Counted from the first letter of the stretch, positions 48,085 to 60,256 are shown. The stretch is 64,000 nt of DNA from Pseudisothecium myosuroides (GCA_951799445.1 OX637288.1:9674501-9738500), one strand, 5' to 3'. Notes: generated by a model from the letters alone, not told the origin. Program-made: numbers and translations.

Positions 48085-49310
48085 TCAACCCCAGTACCTC
48101 GGAATCCCGCTCTTCAAATCCTTCACAGTGGTGCCATTCACACCGAACGACCTCTCAATCACAGCACTCGTGATGTTAGGCACGAAGATCTGGTTGGCCG
48201 TGAACAAGAACCCGGGACTCTGCGACGTCAGCGTGTTGAACGTGATGGCGGTTTCGTTCCCCACGTTCAGCTGGAAGTGCTGGCTGCCTTTCGGGAAGAC
48301 GGTGAAGTCGCCCACTTCGAGAACGGAGGCGAACAGCTGGTTGTCGTCGCTGATGAAGCCTGTGTAGATGGAGCCTTTCAACACGAAGAGAGTCTCCGAG
48401 GCGCGAGGGTGGGTGTGGAGGGGGATGACGCCGCCAATGGCGAAGTCGAGTCTGGCGTGGCTGACGCCCATGGTGTTGAGGCCGGGCATTTGTTGCACGG
48501 AGGCCAGGTCGGCGGTGGCTCCCGTCTCGGACACGGAGGTCGGGTACACTGCGGGGGAAGCACAACCCAGAGTTAGGCCATCCACGAATCCGAGCATATA
48601 CAGTAGTCCGAACCAGCGCATTCATGCACGGAAAGCACATAACAGGAGAGAATTCCAGAATTTCTCTAGACCCAATAGATTCCATTGCGCAATTTTGGAA
48701 TTTCACGACGTGAGTACAGAAGAAAAGCGTGAAATCCCATACTGAAACTTCGAAATTCCTTGGCTGCACTATGGACTAGCTATTTGGAGCTCTCTAGCGT
48801 ACAGTAATACGCCGTTGAAATCGATCATGGAAAACGCTACACATGCAGGAATCTCCACGCAAGAGTCATACATCGAACATCGCACAAGAACTGCAAAAAT
48901 TTGCCACTAGTTGCGCGCGCAATACAACCAATTAACAAATTTCAATTCAGGGGATTTAATTTACACGTCCCGCTACTCACTGTTCGACCAAAACTTTACA
49001 AGTTAATTACCCATTCCCGGAGCTCCGTGATATCGATTGATGCCTAGATTCCATTTTATTGTCCTTACTAAGATTGACAAGCACTGTGAGTTTGAATTGG
49101 AGCTAGCTTACAAGGTTTGCGGAATCCGGTGTACGTGAAGTCCTTGGCGGTGACAGTGTCTCGGGGCTTGCACGGGAACCCATTCACCACCACCTTCGAC
49201 GTCAGATCCGCCACGCAGTAGTCCTGCAGGGGGTCGGGATCTGCAGCATTCGCAACCTGCAGTGCGCCCAGAAATGCGCAGGCGATCACAAGCCAGTACA
49301 TGACGGCCAT
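48085..49310 (-). CDS. Germin-like protein 1 (secreted Mn-cupin)
   Basis: Exon 1 is 49310-49112 and exon 2 is 48548-48085, with a 563-bp GT-AG intron between; the product is 220 aa. I start at the ATG followed by GCCGTC because it gives a proper signal peptide (MAVMYWLVIACAFLGALQ..ANA). DPDPLQDYCVAD and GFPCK supply the two conserved germin cysteines. Cupin box A reads HTHPRASE and box B GDFTVFPKGSQHFQLN, so all four metal ligands (three His, one Glu) are present. N-glycosylation sequons are at NET, NIT and NGT. The length is standard for germin-like proteins, which are apoplastic homo-oligomers with superoxide dismutase or oxalate-oxidase-type activity; which activity applies cannot be read from sequence. 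It differs from GLP2/3 at FAIGG and FVLKG. Exons are strongly GC-rich against AT-rich flanks. It is head-to-head with GLP2. Confidence 0.95.
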
Positions 49311-50345
49311 AGCTAGTAACACAGTTGCAACTGAAGCAACACTACGAATGGCAAACTGAGAAGCTGTGATCGATCGAAGATCTAGCTTCAGTAGTAGTGC
49401 ACAATATACTCTCGATGTTGTGAATGATTAAGGTTTGGTTAATTGTGGATGTATGATGAGCTATTTATTCTCTATGGGAGCTATGTTCCGTTTCTCATCA
49501 GCTAGCATTCAACCGCGGCATCTCGGAGCTGCAGCAGGTTCCAGGACATGAAAGTATGTTGACTGCACGGAAGTTGTACCGAATGTCGTCCTAGTTCTTG
49601 CTCCGTGCTTCTCACTCCATTCTCGATTGACTTCGTCGAAAGTACTGCCACTGTTTCGAGGAAGCTGATAAGGCTGAGTCTGTCAACCCCATTTGAATTG
49701 TGTCATTGAGGTTTTTAATTGCTGAAGTATTATCAATATGCTTCAAAGTCGACAACTTTACACATGGCGCTGCAGTGAATAGTTTTGGGTCTTATTGAAA
49801 CCGTGCACCTATAAGACACTTTAAGGTTTCTTCAAATCTTTACTTTGAAAATTCACAAAAGAAAATTTAAAAAAGCTGAAGAAAATATACATTTAAAAAT
49901 AAAATAGTTGATTTTGATTTGTCAATGAGTAAAAAATGATTCCTAATTGTAGTTTTGACTCTCTTTATACACACCAGTTTTTGTGAATAGTTTTAGATCT
50001 TTCTACCTGGATTGTCGAAACAAGCAGATTGGTAGCTTAGTGGTCTAGCTACATCGACTTGTCTGTCGGAGTCCTGGGTTTGCAGGTGCGTGAGAAAGCC
50101 ACCGGATTTGCATATTCAATTAGAATGACGGAGAGATTTGATGCTCCGGAAGGTGACACATGGAGTGTGAACAGGAGGTAGGAACGGTATAAAGTTGTTG
50201 ACGTTTGCGGCATTTTCATGCTCGTGGAAATTGCTGCCCGGGTCAGCCTTGGAGGGCAAGTACTGTCGAATTTTTAATAAATCTCAGAGAGAAGAATTCT
50301 CTACTGTACTGAGCTGGAGGAGAGCGGAGTGTCGGTATTGTTGAC
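49311..50345 (-). promoter_or_regulatory. GLP1 upstream region (TATA-like GAATAAATAG at 49470-49461)
   Basis: About 1 kb upstream of GLP1 is conserved upstream of GLP2 and GLP3. A TATA-like GAATAAATAG lies 150-160 bp before the ATG, followed by a conserved CCTTAATCATTCACAACATC leader in which transcription probably starts. The 49496-49600 block (CTCATCAGCTAGC...CAGCAGGTTCCAGGACATG) is the most conserved part and a candidate for shared control elements. The sequence ACCTTAAAGTGTC (49830-49816 on the minus strand) is the empty site of the GLP3 insertion. Confidence 0.65.
50020..50340 (+). mobile_element. tRNA-like (SINE-like) segment upstream of GLP1
   Basis: GGTAGCTTAGTGGTCTAGCT matches the Pol III A-box consensus TRGCNNAGYNGG. 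About 30 bp on, CCTGGGTTTGCAGGT is in the position of a B box. The same segment lies in reverse orientation upstream of GLP2 and GLP3, so it always points away from the gene and was carried along by the duplications. No clear target duplication or A-tail remains. It could be an old tRNA-derived SINE or a decayed tRNA gene. Confidence 0.45.
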
Positions 50346-50591
50346 GTAATCTTACTGCATCCCCATTTTAATTTTTAATTTTTTTGAAACATACAACCTT
50401 CAAGGGCCGCAGCAAGGATAGACTTGACACAGTCATGGCAATCCATGGACCTAACCCCCATCAAGACAAAGTGGAAGGACAAACCAACTCCTTGTGTGCC
50501 AATACAAAGAGCCCCCACATGAGCAATGTCAACATGGGAATGGAATCAGAAACCTCGTGGATTCCAATGGAAGTCCCTACCACCTAATTAT
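50346..50591. other. Short intergenic spacer
   Basis: There is no recognised gene. A 67-codon frame (50384-50587) lies here without family resemblance. Confidence 0.4.
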
Positions 50592-51327
50592 GAGTGATTG
50601 CAAGAAACACTTGTACTATTTGTTGCGTTTTGCAACAATACTCATGATTTCTTCTGGAGTACTTTAAAATTTGAAAATCAATTTGAAAATTTTTAAATTA
50701 AAAAACATGGCTAATGTATACACTTTCAAGATGAAGATAACCACCGAAGGAAATTTATTAAAAAATTCTCTAAGTAGGAGAACTAGAATAGTGCCAAATC
50801 TCAAGAAAATATATACTTCAATGTTTTAATTTATAAAAAATAGAAAAAAACGAAAAAATAAAAAATAAAAAATTGGCCATTTGTGGCAACTCTATGGAGA
50901 TGGTCATTCACCCAAAAACTCACCAGAATCATTTTTTACATATTCTGAAATGCAATTAGAAAGAGGCTGACTTTGTGGACATCTACACCACATAAAGTTG
51001 AGTATTTTTAGAATTCCTTTGGACAGTACCTACAAGTCTACTAGAAGACCATTTCTTCCAAATTTTAGTTCCAAATTCGTTTTTATGGGTAATAAATAGT
51101 ACTAAACCCCCCCAAATTGGCATTTGTGACATAAAATTGGGGGTTATTATTAAATAGTAAAACATCTTTTAAAATTCCAAAAAATTAGACAAGGTGTATA
51201 ATAGTCATGAGTACCTTGTCTATAAATTTTGAGTTGTTTGAAGTCAAATTGCAAAAGTTATAACCAAAAAACTAATCAACATATAGTGTGTAACAAAAAA
51301 TAGTATAAGTGTTTCTTGCAATCACCC
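50592..51327. mobile_element. ~730-bp TIR element, family A, best preserved copy
   Basis: The left end GAGTGATTGCAAGAAACACT (then TGTACTATTT) and the right end (AAATAGTATAAGTGTTTCTT then GCAATCACCC) are inverted repeats over about 28 bp with one or two mismatches. The interior matches the copies at 1744 and 14955 in the same orientation. No transposase is present. Confidence 0.85.
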
Positions 51328-52609
51328 TTATCCTCTAGGGTAGTTTGAGGTCATTGCGGACAAGTGACTCCCCATTTGAGTACCGATGCAGCCTTTCATT
51401 GAATGAAGAATGATGTGCTATATATTTTTCATGAAGTATAATCTTTTACTTTCATAGCCCCAATGCTTGAATGGTGCTTGGATCTTGGTCAAGTGTGTTG
51501 AATCAAACGTTTAATTAAGAAAAAAGGGTTCATATTATTAAAGTAGCCCTACATTATGAAAAATAACATGTCTCTCTTCATACAATGAAAGGATCTTATA
51601 TATACCCAAATGGGATTTAAAAAAACTCTCATTTAATTATGATTTAGCTTGTTATTTCTCATAACAAGACTCTACTTTCAAGATGACCTAATCCATATTG
51701 TTTACTTAACCTTGTCATGCTACTTTCATGGCCACGGACATGGTGAATCTGAATCCCATCCTTTGTTCACCTTTCTAGTTTGTTGTTGATCTTCAAACCT
51801 TGACGATCATAATCTAATTTGCAAAAAGAGTAGATTGAGTAACTGTATGGTTGATAATCCACTTGTCACTCTGATGTTCAACGTGCTATCTAATACATAT
51901 TGTTTATCTATAATTTAGAATAGCTCACATGATGAATTGATTCAATAATTGATCACCCCTTGGATTGTATATGCTCAAGCTTTAAGAGAACTTATAGTGT
52001 TATCAAACTTCATGACTAGAATCAATCAAGATTTAAAAGTTATCGAAATTTATCAATTGAAAGTTAAATTTTGAAATTTGTTAAAAAATCTTGATATTTT
52101 GTTGAGTTTGTGCCATTTATTTACTGGAAATTTTAACATTAGATGGTAAATACACATGTACACCTAATTTCAATCCTATAATAGTCGATCTCATCTAAAT
52201 AGATTCTTAGCTAAAAGTGATACCTTCTGAATGTGAGGGCTTAATCCAAATTGCATTGGATGTTTTTAGGCTCAAAACTATTTCAAAGTATTTGAACCCA
52301 AAGCAAGGCTAAGATCTTCACCTGTATTGTTCATTAACAAATCCAACTGTAGGATATTTTAGTTAACTTGTTAAAGTACATCCTCCTAAAATTTCAAAAT
52401 AAGTACCCTCAAGTTACCAATTTGAAGATCAAGTTGGTTGGATTTCAAAAAGAAGTATTTTCAACTCTTCTAAAATGGTTAGATTTCATCTTTTGAACTT
52501 TTTACACAAAAATATGCAAATCCTACAATTTGTTAAACTCCATAATATGTTGAAGAAATAACTTGTGAATACATATAAAAATTTCAACAAAGAATGTTTT
52601 ATATTCATG
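51328..52609. other. AT-rich intergenic DNA, nothing recognisable
   Basis: No gene, RNA or repeat boundary could be supported. Confidence 0.45.
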
Positions 52610-53179
52610 CCTGAAAAAAATAATTAGTAGAAAGAAATAGAGTATGATTTAAATTGTTGAGAATTTAGTTATGGAATTGAAAAATGCCAATTCCAATTGT
52701 TGTAATGTTGTAATAAACAATCTACATCCTATGCTTCTTCTTTTTCAAAAATATTGAAAATTGAGTTAAATAAAGGACTTCAAAATTTATTTTAGAGTAG
52801 AGAATCCATAATTGCCTACAAACTAAAACTCCTCATAAGTCATAACATTCACCTTTTAAATCAAAATGGAATGATTTAAAGCTTTCCACACATATATAAA
52901 TTTTAAAAACCAGTTTTAAATTTTTATAACTTTAAGAAGTGATTTTTTTTAGTTTCTACTGCTCGCTAAGCAATAGAAACTACATATCATACAATAACAT
53001 TTTAACCATGTAGTCAAAAGCTTGGTCAAAAGTTATGAAAATTGTTGCATCTTAAAGCTACTCCTTGATCATATGAAGTGCAAAAATTTCAAAGAAGAAA
53101 AAATAAAAATTTCTTTTATAGTGAGCTGTCCAAAATCGTTGAGTTGCCAAAAAATGTTCTTTGGACCATTAAGGGATAA
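52610..53179. mobile_element. 5'-truncated TTAA family T1 copy
   Basis: From AATTAGTAGAAAGAAATAGAG to TTTGGACCATTAAGGGATAA this aligns with the right two thirds of the family (for example TAATGTTGTAATAAACAATC, TTGCCAAAAAATG). The left end is missing, and the right end is degenerate with ATAA in place of TTAA. Confidence 0.7.
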
Positions 53180-54589
53180 GGTCAAATTTAGATACAATTA
53201 CAATAAAGACTTTGAAAATACATAATTTATTCATACAATATCTAAAAAATACAAACTTAATATCTTATGGAATAAGAACTAAAGATAGTTCAAAATTTTT
53301 AATTATTATAAAAATATATTTATACAAATTATTAAAAGCAACCTTCAAAGAAGAACTTAACATTGATTTTTAATGAAAAGTTGAAAGAAATGATCTATAA
53401 ATCTTATCAATATGCGTTTAGATCAATTTACTATATGAACTAATATTTTTCAATAAAATTTGAAACCAAAAATTCTAAATTTTTTTCTAAAATTGATTAT
53501 AGATTGAATTTTTTTTAATTTTCTTATATCCTTTCAATTGAGCCCCCTTCTTTGCAAAGTTATCTCCTCCAAATCCTGAACTCATTACATAGCAATTCAC
53601 ACCAATCATAGTAACGTGCATTTGCACTCCTGATATAAAGTCAAAGGAACCCCTATCCTGTTCCCCATCCACCCTACCTACATGCCCAAATCCACCAACT
53701 TCTTACATCCTATTTGACCACACCATTTGTGGCAACAACTAATTATTTTCTATATAAAAGTCTCATGCATTGGTAGCCCACTCTATAGCTTGATTTCCCA
53801 TTACAATAGAACTTGTATTAGTGTACCCTCTTTTAGTGCATAATTGTCAAGTATGTAGACAGTAAGTGAACCAAATTTGAAGCTCTTTTTCTTGAAAAGT
53901 AGTGTAGTTATAGTGAGTTGACACTAGTTAGGTGGCTATTATTACACCTTTCTAAATGTATAATCCTCTCTTTGTGCATAAGTCCCGGCACCATGCACTA
54001 AGAGCCTATTGCCATTGGAGGTCGGAATTGGAGGCCCATCCAGGTTGACTACAGGCAACATGTTTCAAAAAATCTGATGCAAGGTACATTTTCTGAAGTA
54101 TCCTCCGGAATAGGGTTCAGAAGGTCCAAATTATGTAGTTCACATATAGTAGAGCTAGAGGCTGGATGTCCATCTCCCAATGGCAACCGACTCTAAGACA
54201 AATTTTGTTGTATTGCTCTAGAATAGCCAATGCCTTGGCTCTTTTGCCCTTTGTTGTCATTATTGTTGATTTGTTAGAGAACTCTCTAGCACCATGGAAG
54301 TCTAGCCCATCGATGAGAAAATTCTTAGAGTTGTTGTCTACATGACCAAATTCTTGCACATCAAACTCAGGGAGATCACTCCTTATAATTTATCCCCTAA
54401 AGGTCATTGTCCCTTTGGGGGACAAATGAGATTTCCGGCACGTACCTACGGGCTGAAATTTTGTCTTGAGTTTTTGAAACTTTTTTTGAAGATAGAAAAT
54501 TGTTAAGCTTTGTGGGAATATAATTTTTTTCACAATTGTTGCCTATGGGATGGTGCCACATTAGCATTGAAAAGTCAACAACCGGTTAT
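53180..54589. other. Intergenic DNA, nothing recognisable
   Basis: No supportable gene is present. A short hairpin-like motif (TCCCCTAAAGGTCATTGTCC then CTTTGGGGGACA near 54391-54425) resembles juxtaposed TTAA-element ends. The 80-codon minus frame (54117-54359) has no recognised family. Confidence 0.4.
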
Positions 54590-55615
54590 GTCAACTATAC
54601 TGACACTCCGCTCTCCTCCAGCTCAGTACTGTAGAGAACTCTTCTCTCTGAGAATTATTAAAAATTCGACATTACTTGCCCTCCAAGGCTGACTACAGCA
54701 ATTTCCACGAGCATGAAAATGGTGCTAACGTCGATGATTTTATACCATTCCAGGCCTCCCTATGTCAACTTCAGTTCGAAGCATGAAACTTCTCAGTCTA
54801 TTTGAATATGCATATCCTGTGCCTTTCTCACTCCCTTCCTCTGCACCACCACTGAACCTGCAATCCGAGGCCTCACATAACCTACAGTAGACAAGTCGAT
54901 GTAGACCGCCAAGCTACTAGTCTGCTTGTTTCGACAATCAAGGTCAAAAGATATAGGTAGAGTCAAAATTACAATTAGGAACCATTTTTTAATCGCTGAC
55001 AAATCAAAAAATTTAAATGTATAATTTTTTCAGCTTCTTTGTAGTTCTCTTTTGTGAATTTCCAATGTAAAGACTTGAAGAAACCTTGAAGTTTCTTCTA
55101 CAATAGGTGCGTGATTTAACCTCCTTCAAATAGACCCAAAAGTATTCACTGGAGGCCATGTGTAAAGTTGTCGACTTTTCACAAGCACACTTTAAAGCAT
55201 AATTATTGATGATACTTCAGCAAAACCCTCAATGACAAAATTCAAATGGGGTTGACAGACTCAGCCTTATCAGCTTGCTCGAAACAGTCGCAGTACTTTC
55301 GACGAAGTCAATCGAGAATGGATTGAGAAGCACGGAGCAAGAACTGGGACGACATGCGGTACAACTTCCGTGTAGTCAACATACTTTCATGTCCTGGAAC
55401 CTGCTGCAGCTTCGACATGCCGCGGTTTAATGTCTCTAGCTGATGAGAAACGGAACCTAGCTTCCAGGGGGAATAAATAGCACAGATCACCAAACCTTAA
55501 TCATTCACAACATCAAGTACGTTGTGCATTACTACTGAAGCCAGCTCTTCGATCGATCACAGTTTCTCGGTTTGGCTCTCGTAGTATTGCTTCAGTTGCA
55601 ACTGTGTTACTAGCT
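54590..55615 (+). promoter_or_regulatory. GLP2 upstream region (TATA-like GAATAAATAG at 55471)
   Basis: This is the duplicate of the GLP1 upstream block in reverse orientation. It includes the tRNA-like segment (54600-54950, minus orientation), the conserved CAACATACTTTCATGTCCTGG block (55378-55440) and a TATA-like box 145 bp before the ATG. The site of the GLP3 insertion reads ACCTTGAAG here, so the TTAA target is lost. Confidence 0.65.
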
Positions 55616-56786
55616 ATGGCCGCCATGTACTGGCTTGTGATCGCCTGCGCATTTCTAGGCGCACTGCAGGTTGTGAAGGCTGCGGATCCCGACCCCCTGC
55701 AGGACTACTGCGTGGCGGATCTGACGTCGAAGGTGGTGGTGAATGGGTTCCCGTGCAAGCCCCGAGACACTGTCACCGCCAAGGACTTCACGTACACCGG
55801 ATTCCGCAAACCTTGTAAGCTAGCTCCATATATTTCAATTTCACAGTGCTCGTGAGTCTTATTGAGGACATTGGAATGGAATCTCGACATCAATCGATCA
55901 AATGGAGCTCGGGGAATGGGTAATTAGCATGTTGTAAAGTTTTGGTCGAACAGTGAGCAGAGGAATGTGTAAATTAAAATTGAAAATTGTCAATTGGTTG
56001 TATTGCACGCGCTATTTGTGGTAAATTTTTACAAGTCTTGTGAGAAGTTCGATTTGTGACTCTTCTGAGGGACTTTTGATCTCATGCTGTCAACGGGGTA
56101 TTACGCTAGAGAACTCCAAGTAGCGAGACCATAGTGTAAGCTTGGAATTTCAGGCTCTACTCTTTGCTCACGTTGTGAAATTCCATAGTTGCACAATGGA
56201 ATATGTTCGGTATATGGAGTTTTTGGATCTCTCTCTAGCTATGGGCTCCCCGTGCATGAAAGCGCTAGACTACTGTATATGCTCGGATTCGTAGACCTAA
56301 CTCTCTGACTGCATATCCGCAGTGTACCCGACCTCCGTGTCCGAGACGGGAGCCACCGCCGACCTGGCCTCCGTGCAACAAATGCCCGGCCTCAACACGA
56401 TGGGCGTCAGCCACGCCCGACTCGACTTCGCCGTTGGCGGCGTCATCCCCCTCCACACACACCCTCGCGCCTCGGAGACTCTCTTCGTAGTGAAAGGCTC
56501 CATCTACACAGGCTTCATCAGCGACGACAACCAGCTGTTCGCCTCCGTTCTCGAAGTGGGCGACTTCACCGTCTTCCCGAAAGGCAGCCAGCACTTCCAG
56601 CTGAACGTGGGGAACGAAACCGCCATCACGTTCAACACGCTGACGTCGCAGAGTCCCGGGTTCTTGTTCACGGCCAACCAGATCTTCGTGCCTAACATCA
56701 CCAGTGCTGTGATTGAGAGGTCGTTCGGGGTGAATGGCACCACTGTGAAGGATATGAAGAGCGGGATTCCGAGGTACTGGGGTTGA
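55616..56786 (+). CDS. Germin-like protein 2 (secreted Mn-cupin)
   Basis: Exon 1 is 55616-55814 and exon 2 is 56323-56786, with a 508-bp intron; the product is 220 aa. The exon lengths (199 and 464 nt) and phase are identical to GLP1 and GLP3. The signal peptide MAAMYWLVIACAFLGALQ..VKA is followed by the mature start ADPDPLQDYC. Box A (HTHPRASETLF) and box B (FPKGSQHFQLN) are intact with all four metal ligands. The residue run before the C-terminus is TTVKDMKSGIPRYWG, with Met where GLP1 and GLP3 have Leu. The intron resembles that of GLP1 more than that of GLP3. Functional inference is as for GLP1: an apoplastic germin-like SOD or oxidase in defence or cell-wall chemistry. Confidence 0.95.
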
Positions 56787-57445
56787 GAAGATTGCACGCA
56801 TGCATTTTTTGGAATTGACACCCGAATTGGCGCCCCAAATGGCGCATATTTCATGGCAGGTTGGTAGTGGTGGAAATTAGTAACTTAGTAGTTGAAGGGA
56901 AATTCATCTGATTCATTGATATTTTAGTGTACACGAGCTGCACGGATTGTGACAGCGCTAGCTCGTGCTAGTATGATTTTTGCCATTTTTTGTCACTCTC
57001 TAGTTGAGTGACGATTTGTGAACACGTCCGTCACCTGTATATGGTGGACCGTGGGGAATCCAGTGATGCAATGAATTATGATTCTTTTGCCTTGAACATC
57101 GAGCTCCGGGGGGATCCTCCAGGGACGCCCAGACTATAAATACTTTTGCAGTAAGTAGAGGGCCGAAATTGCACTGTCGCTAGAACCCGCTTCAATTCCT
57201 CTGGGGACGGAATTCCTCTGGGGGCGAATCTTGTACAAGTTTTCAAAGACTGCCGGACGAATTCGTAACCGAACCACAAACGGTTTAGTACTCAGATGCT
57301 TCCTTGTGCGATTAATAGGGAAGTTTCCCTTAGAGGAATGTGGAAGGTCCACAATTAGGTGAGTCACAGTAGCTCCAGTGAAGTTAAGAGTGAGTAAGGT
57401 GACTTCCTCTTAAGCCACCTCACCCGCTTGGGCGAGTACAAGACT
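56787..57445 (+). repeat. GLP2 downstream block shared with GLP3
   Basis: This aligns with 63168-63805 up to CTCACCCGCTTGGGCGAG, where the similarity stops. It marks the right end of the duplication unit, about 2.85 kb around GLP2 and 3.39 kb around GLP3 (before subtracting its insertions). It contains the probable 3' untranslated region and polyadenylation region. A copy of the first part is also downstream of GLP1. Confidence 0.75.
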
Positions 57446-57823
57446 GATTTCTTCAGTGACTTGGGGGAATGCATTTCTTCAGTGACTCCCTAATGTGACT
57501 CTCCGTCTCTCCCTACACAAAATAGGTTGTCCCTCACTATATTCTCAGCACTTGACACTACATAATGGTCACGACCAAAATTCTCTCCAACCTGGCGTTC
57601 ATCGATTGGCTACAAGCAAGCATATTGTGAGTTGTAGTTTGTGCTCTTCGTGACATCCATCAACCCTCGTTTACATAATCGGGCTCCTCGGGAAGATTGG
57701 TCGATGGGCTCCTTCGACACAGTGTGAATGCCTGACGAGCTCCGGTAGGAAATAAAAAAGACTCGATACAAACTAATTGCCAAATCATGCAACGCCAAGT
57801 GTCAAGAACTTTGGTCTTGCTTG

Positions 57824-57951
57824 TTATGAAAGATAATGGCCATGTAGGGTGCCAATACGGCCTGAAGGATCAGCTCTTGTCGCTCTGCGACTCAAGCAAG
57901 CAATCCTACATGCCATATTGGCACGCTACATGGCCATTATCTAGTTCATAA
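57824..57951. repeat. 128-bp imperfect hairpin (MITE-like or small-RNA-precursor-like)
   Basis: The arms TTATGAAAGATAATGGCCAT followed by GTAGGGTGCCAATACGGC and their inverse (57911-57951) pair over nearly 40 bp with three or four mismatches and one small bulge. The loop is about 50 nt. The size and arm imperfection fit either a small foldback MITE or a young plant miRNA-like precursor. No second copy was seen in the window. Confidence 0.65.
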
Positions 57952-59560
57952 ATATTTATAAGAATGCACCACTTTTGAATTAGTTATTGCTGTAATTGGG
58001 ACTCGTGAACCTCCATGTACACAAATGGAAGTTTTTGGATAAATAGTTGTTGACTTTGATGGCTTGTAGAATAACTTTCTTGGGGTAAGACAACCTACTT
58101 GACAAGGCAATCTAATTTCACTATTTTGTGTAGCTTGTTAATTGTCCCAACATGCTCCGTGATTGAATTATAGATGGTACTTGTTTCTTGAAGATCATGA
58201 GAGAAAAAACACAAGATGAAATTAGACAATCATCAAATATTTTTATGTTCATACATCTATATCTCTTGATGTGTAATTCCAATGATTGATTTGATTAAAG
58301 ATTGGGGTTTATACGGGTGAATTACTTTTATAAGAAAATAAGAGTTTCACTAAATTTTCATATACACACACTATTGTGACATTGAAGTAAAAACATAAGG
58401 TGGAAAAACAAGGGATGAATTTACAATTAACTCTAAAATTTGCCTTCAATTGGCCAATAAGTTTAGTTAATTACAATCAACTCTTGGTACTTGTTACTTG
58501 TTTCCAATCCAAAGCCCCAATTCTTTATATGGACAAATGTGCACCACTTGAAGCAAATTTTGAGGTGGAATCATGGAGCAATCGAAACTAATCAAGGTAT
58601 GTATATTCTTAATCCTTCCCTTCATAATTGCATCTTTTATCAATAGTTGTCCAAAATTAGACTAAACTGCTAAGGTACATGACCTATTCCTACAGTGTTG
58701 AGCATTTTAGCACATGTCCAATTGAGCGAAGGTGAGGGAGATAATTTTCTCAAATGAAAAAATAGAAATAATGAAGATTCTACTATTTTTTGTTAATTCT
58801 CCATCAAGGTTGGTATTAGTAGAAATTAAGGTTTTGTAGATTATAATTTGACTTATTTTCAATGTATAGGCAAACCTATTTATGAGAATTAGAAAATTAG
58901 AAATTGTCAATGGTGGTGTACAAAACAAAAAACACTAAAATGAAACTAGGAATTATTTCTTAGATTTCCTTAGATTTTCTTACAATTTCCTATATAGATT
59001 TCCTTAGTTTTTTCTTGTCATATCTCAACTAACAGTTTTCCAATCAAAGTAATGTTCTTGCTAATAGAAAAATTGCAATGAGTGAAAACATGTCACCTTC
59101 ATTTACAAAAACAGGTCGCCCTATATTGTACAAATGGGACCGTCCAAGTTAGAAACATATTGTATACCTTATATGTGTAGATTTAAGATGCAATTAGGTC
59201 AAGGACGCTTTAGAGGGGATTACATATCTTACCAATAAGAATCAAATGTGATTAATTCAACTAAATTAAATACAAATTCAAACAAAATACAAAAAGTAGA
59301 GTAGGTTAAGTGTTCCTCATTTCTTTTGTAAACTTGCAAGAAAATTCTCCATTTAAAACAAATTATATTTCTTAACATTGAATTATAATGCCTTATTTTG
59401 GAATACAATCAGGGCCATATGATATCAGAGTTGCATATGCGAGGGTTTCATACCACTAAAACAAATCCACATTATAAAAAATGACATGCCTCTCCTCATC
59501 CATCTGTCCAATAAGAGGATTTCATTTGTATTGAAATGGGTCAATTGAGGTTTAGGACTA
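57952..59560. other. AT-rich intergenic DNA, nothing recognisable
   Basis: No gene is supported. The frame at 58400-58591 has no recognised family. Confidence 0.45.
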
Positions 59561-59803
59561 GATAATGTGAAAATGGCAAATTTCATAGAATGGCAGCATT
59601 CCATGTGCCATTTTCAAATTGTGAAATCTAGGACTAGTTTACAATACTAACATCTAGGGTAGCTATAGATTTCTAAAATCTAGGATTATTATTGATATCA
59701 AATTGCACAGTCTAATAAATCTAGAACTATTATAGATTTCAGAAATCTAGGACTGGTATGGATTTAGATACAGATAAAACAGTTCAGACTATACGGTCTG
59801 AAC
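59561..59803. repeat. Degenerate short repeats and small palindromes
   Basis: AAATCTAGGACTAG-type units recur about six times between 59550 and 59765. A 10-bp stem (GAAAATGGCA/TGCCATTTTC, 59569-59578 and 59606-59615) and a palindrome GTTCAGAC-TATACG-GTCTGAAC (59782-59803) are embedded. These are probably remnants of a small TIR element. They are non-coding. Confidence 0.5.
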
Positions 59804-60141
59804 TATCAAAGTGCCACAAGTAACGGAATACCACTATTTTAATGAAATTCGCCATGAAAGTATAATCTCATTGTGAGAAATAATATGCTAAGACAAGGAA
59901 GTGGCCAAGGATGTTTTTTCTCATAAACAAACGTTTACTTTCACGTTACCAGATATAACCTTAATGATTTATTGGTTGAATCTTTATCAACCATGCTCCT
60001 TCAAAAGTTTCAAAAAAATTTAGGTTTAAACATGATTCATACTTTACGGGAAAAAAACATGTCTCTCCTCGTCCACAAATGAGGTCCCTTCGGAGGTTCC
60101 TCCCCTCCAGTTCAGTAAGGTAGAAGGCTCAAGAACAGTTC

Positions 60142-60256
60142 GGGCATTTAGAACCGCCCACCCCATAAATGTACATAGTTTGTACATGTTGTTTTTTCAT
60201 AGCCTTCACTAATGTACCAACAGTGTACATTTCAGGGGTGGGCGGTTTTAGAGCCC
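60142..60256. mobile_element. 115-bp foldback MITE, GGGC ends
   Basis: The left arm GGGCATTTAGAACCGCCCAC then CCC and the right arm GGGG then TGGGCGGTTTTAGAGCCC pair over about 22 bp with two mismatches, continuing into an inner ATGTACA/TGTACAT pair. The GGGC termini would fit a PIF/Harbinger-type MITE, but no TAA/TTA duplication is evident, so the class is tentative. Confidence 0.6.

Noticed and set aside
47866..48576. 236-codon plus-strand frame antisense to GLP1 exon 2
   Set aside because: It exists because GLP exons are GC3-rich and lack stops in other frames. The same shadows appear opposite GLP2 and GLP3, with no motif of their own.
56265..56801. 178-codon minus-strand frame over GLP2 exon 2
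   Set aside because: It is antisense to a well-supported cupin exon with conserved motifs on the plus strand.
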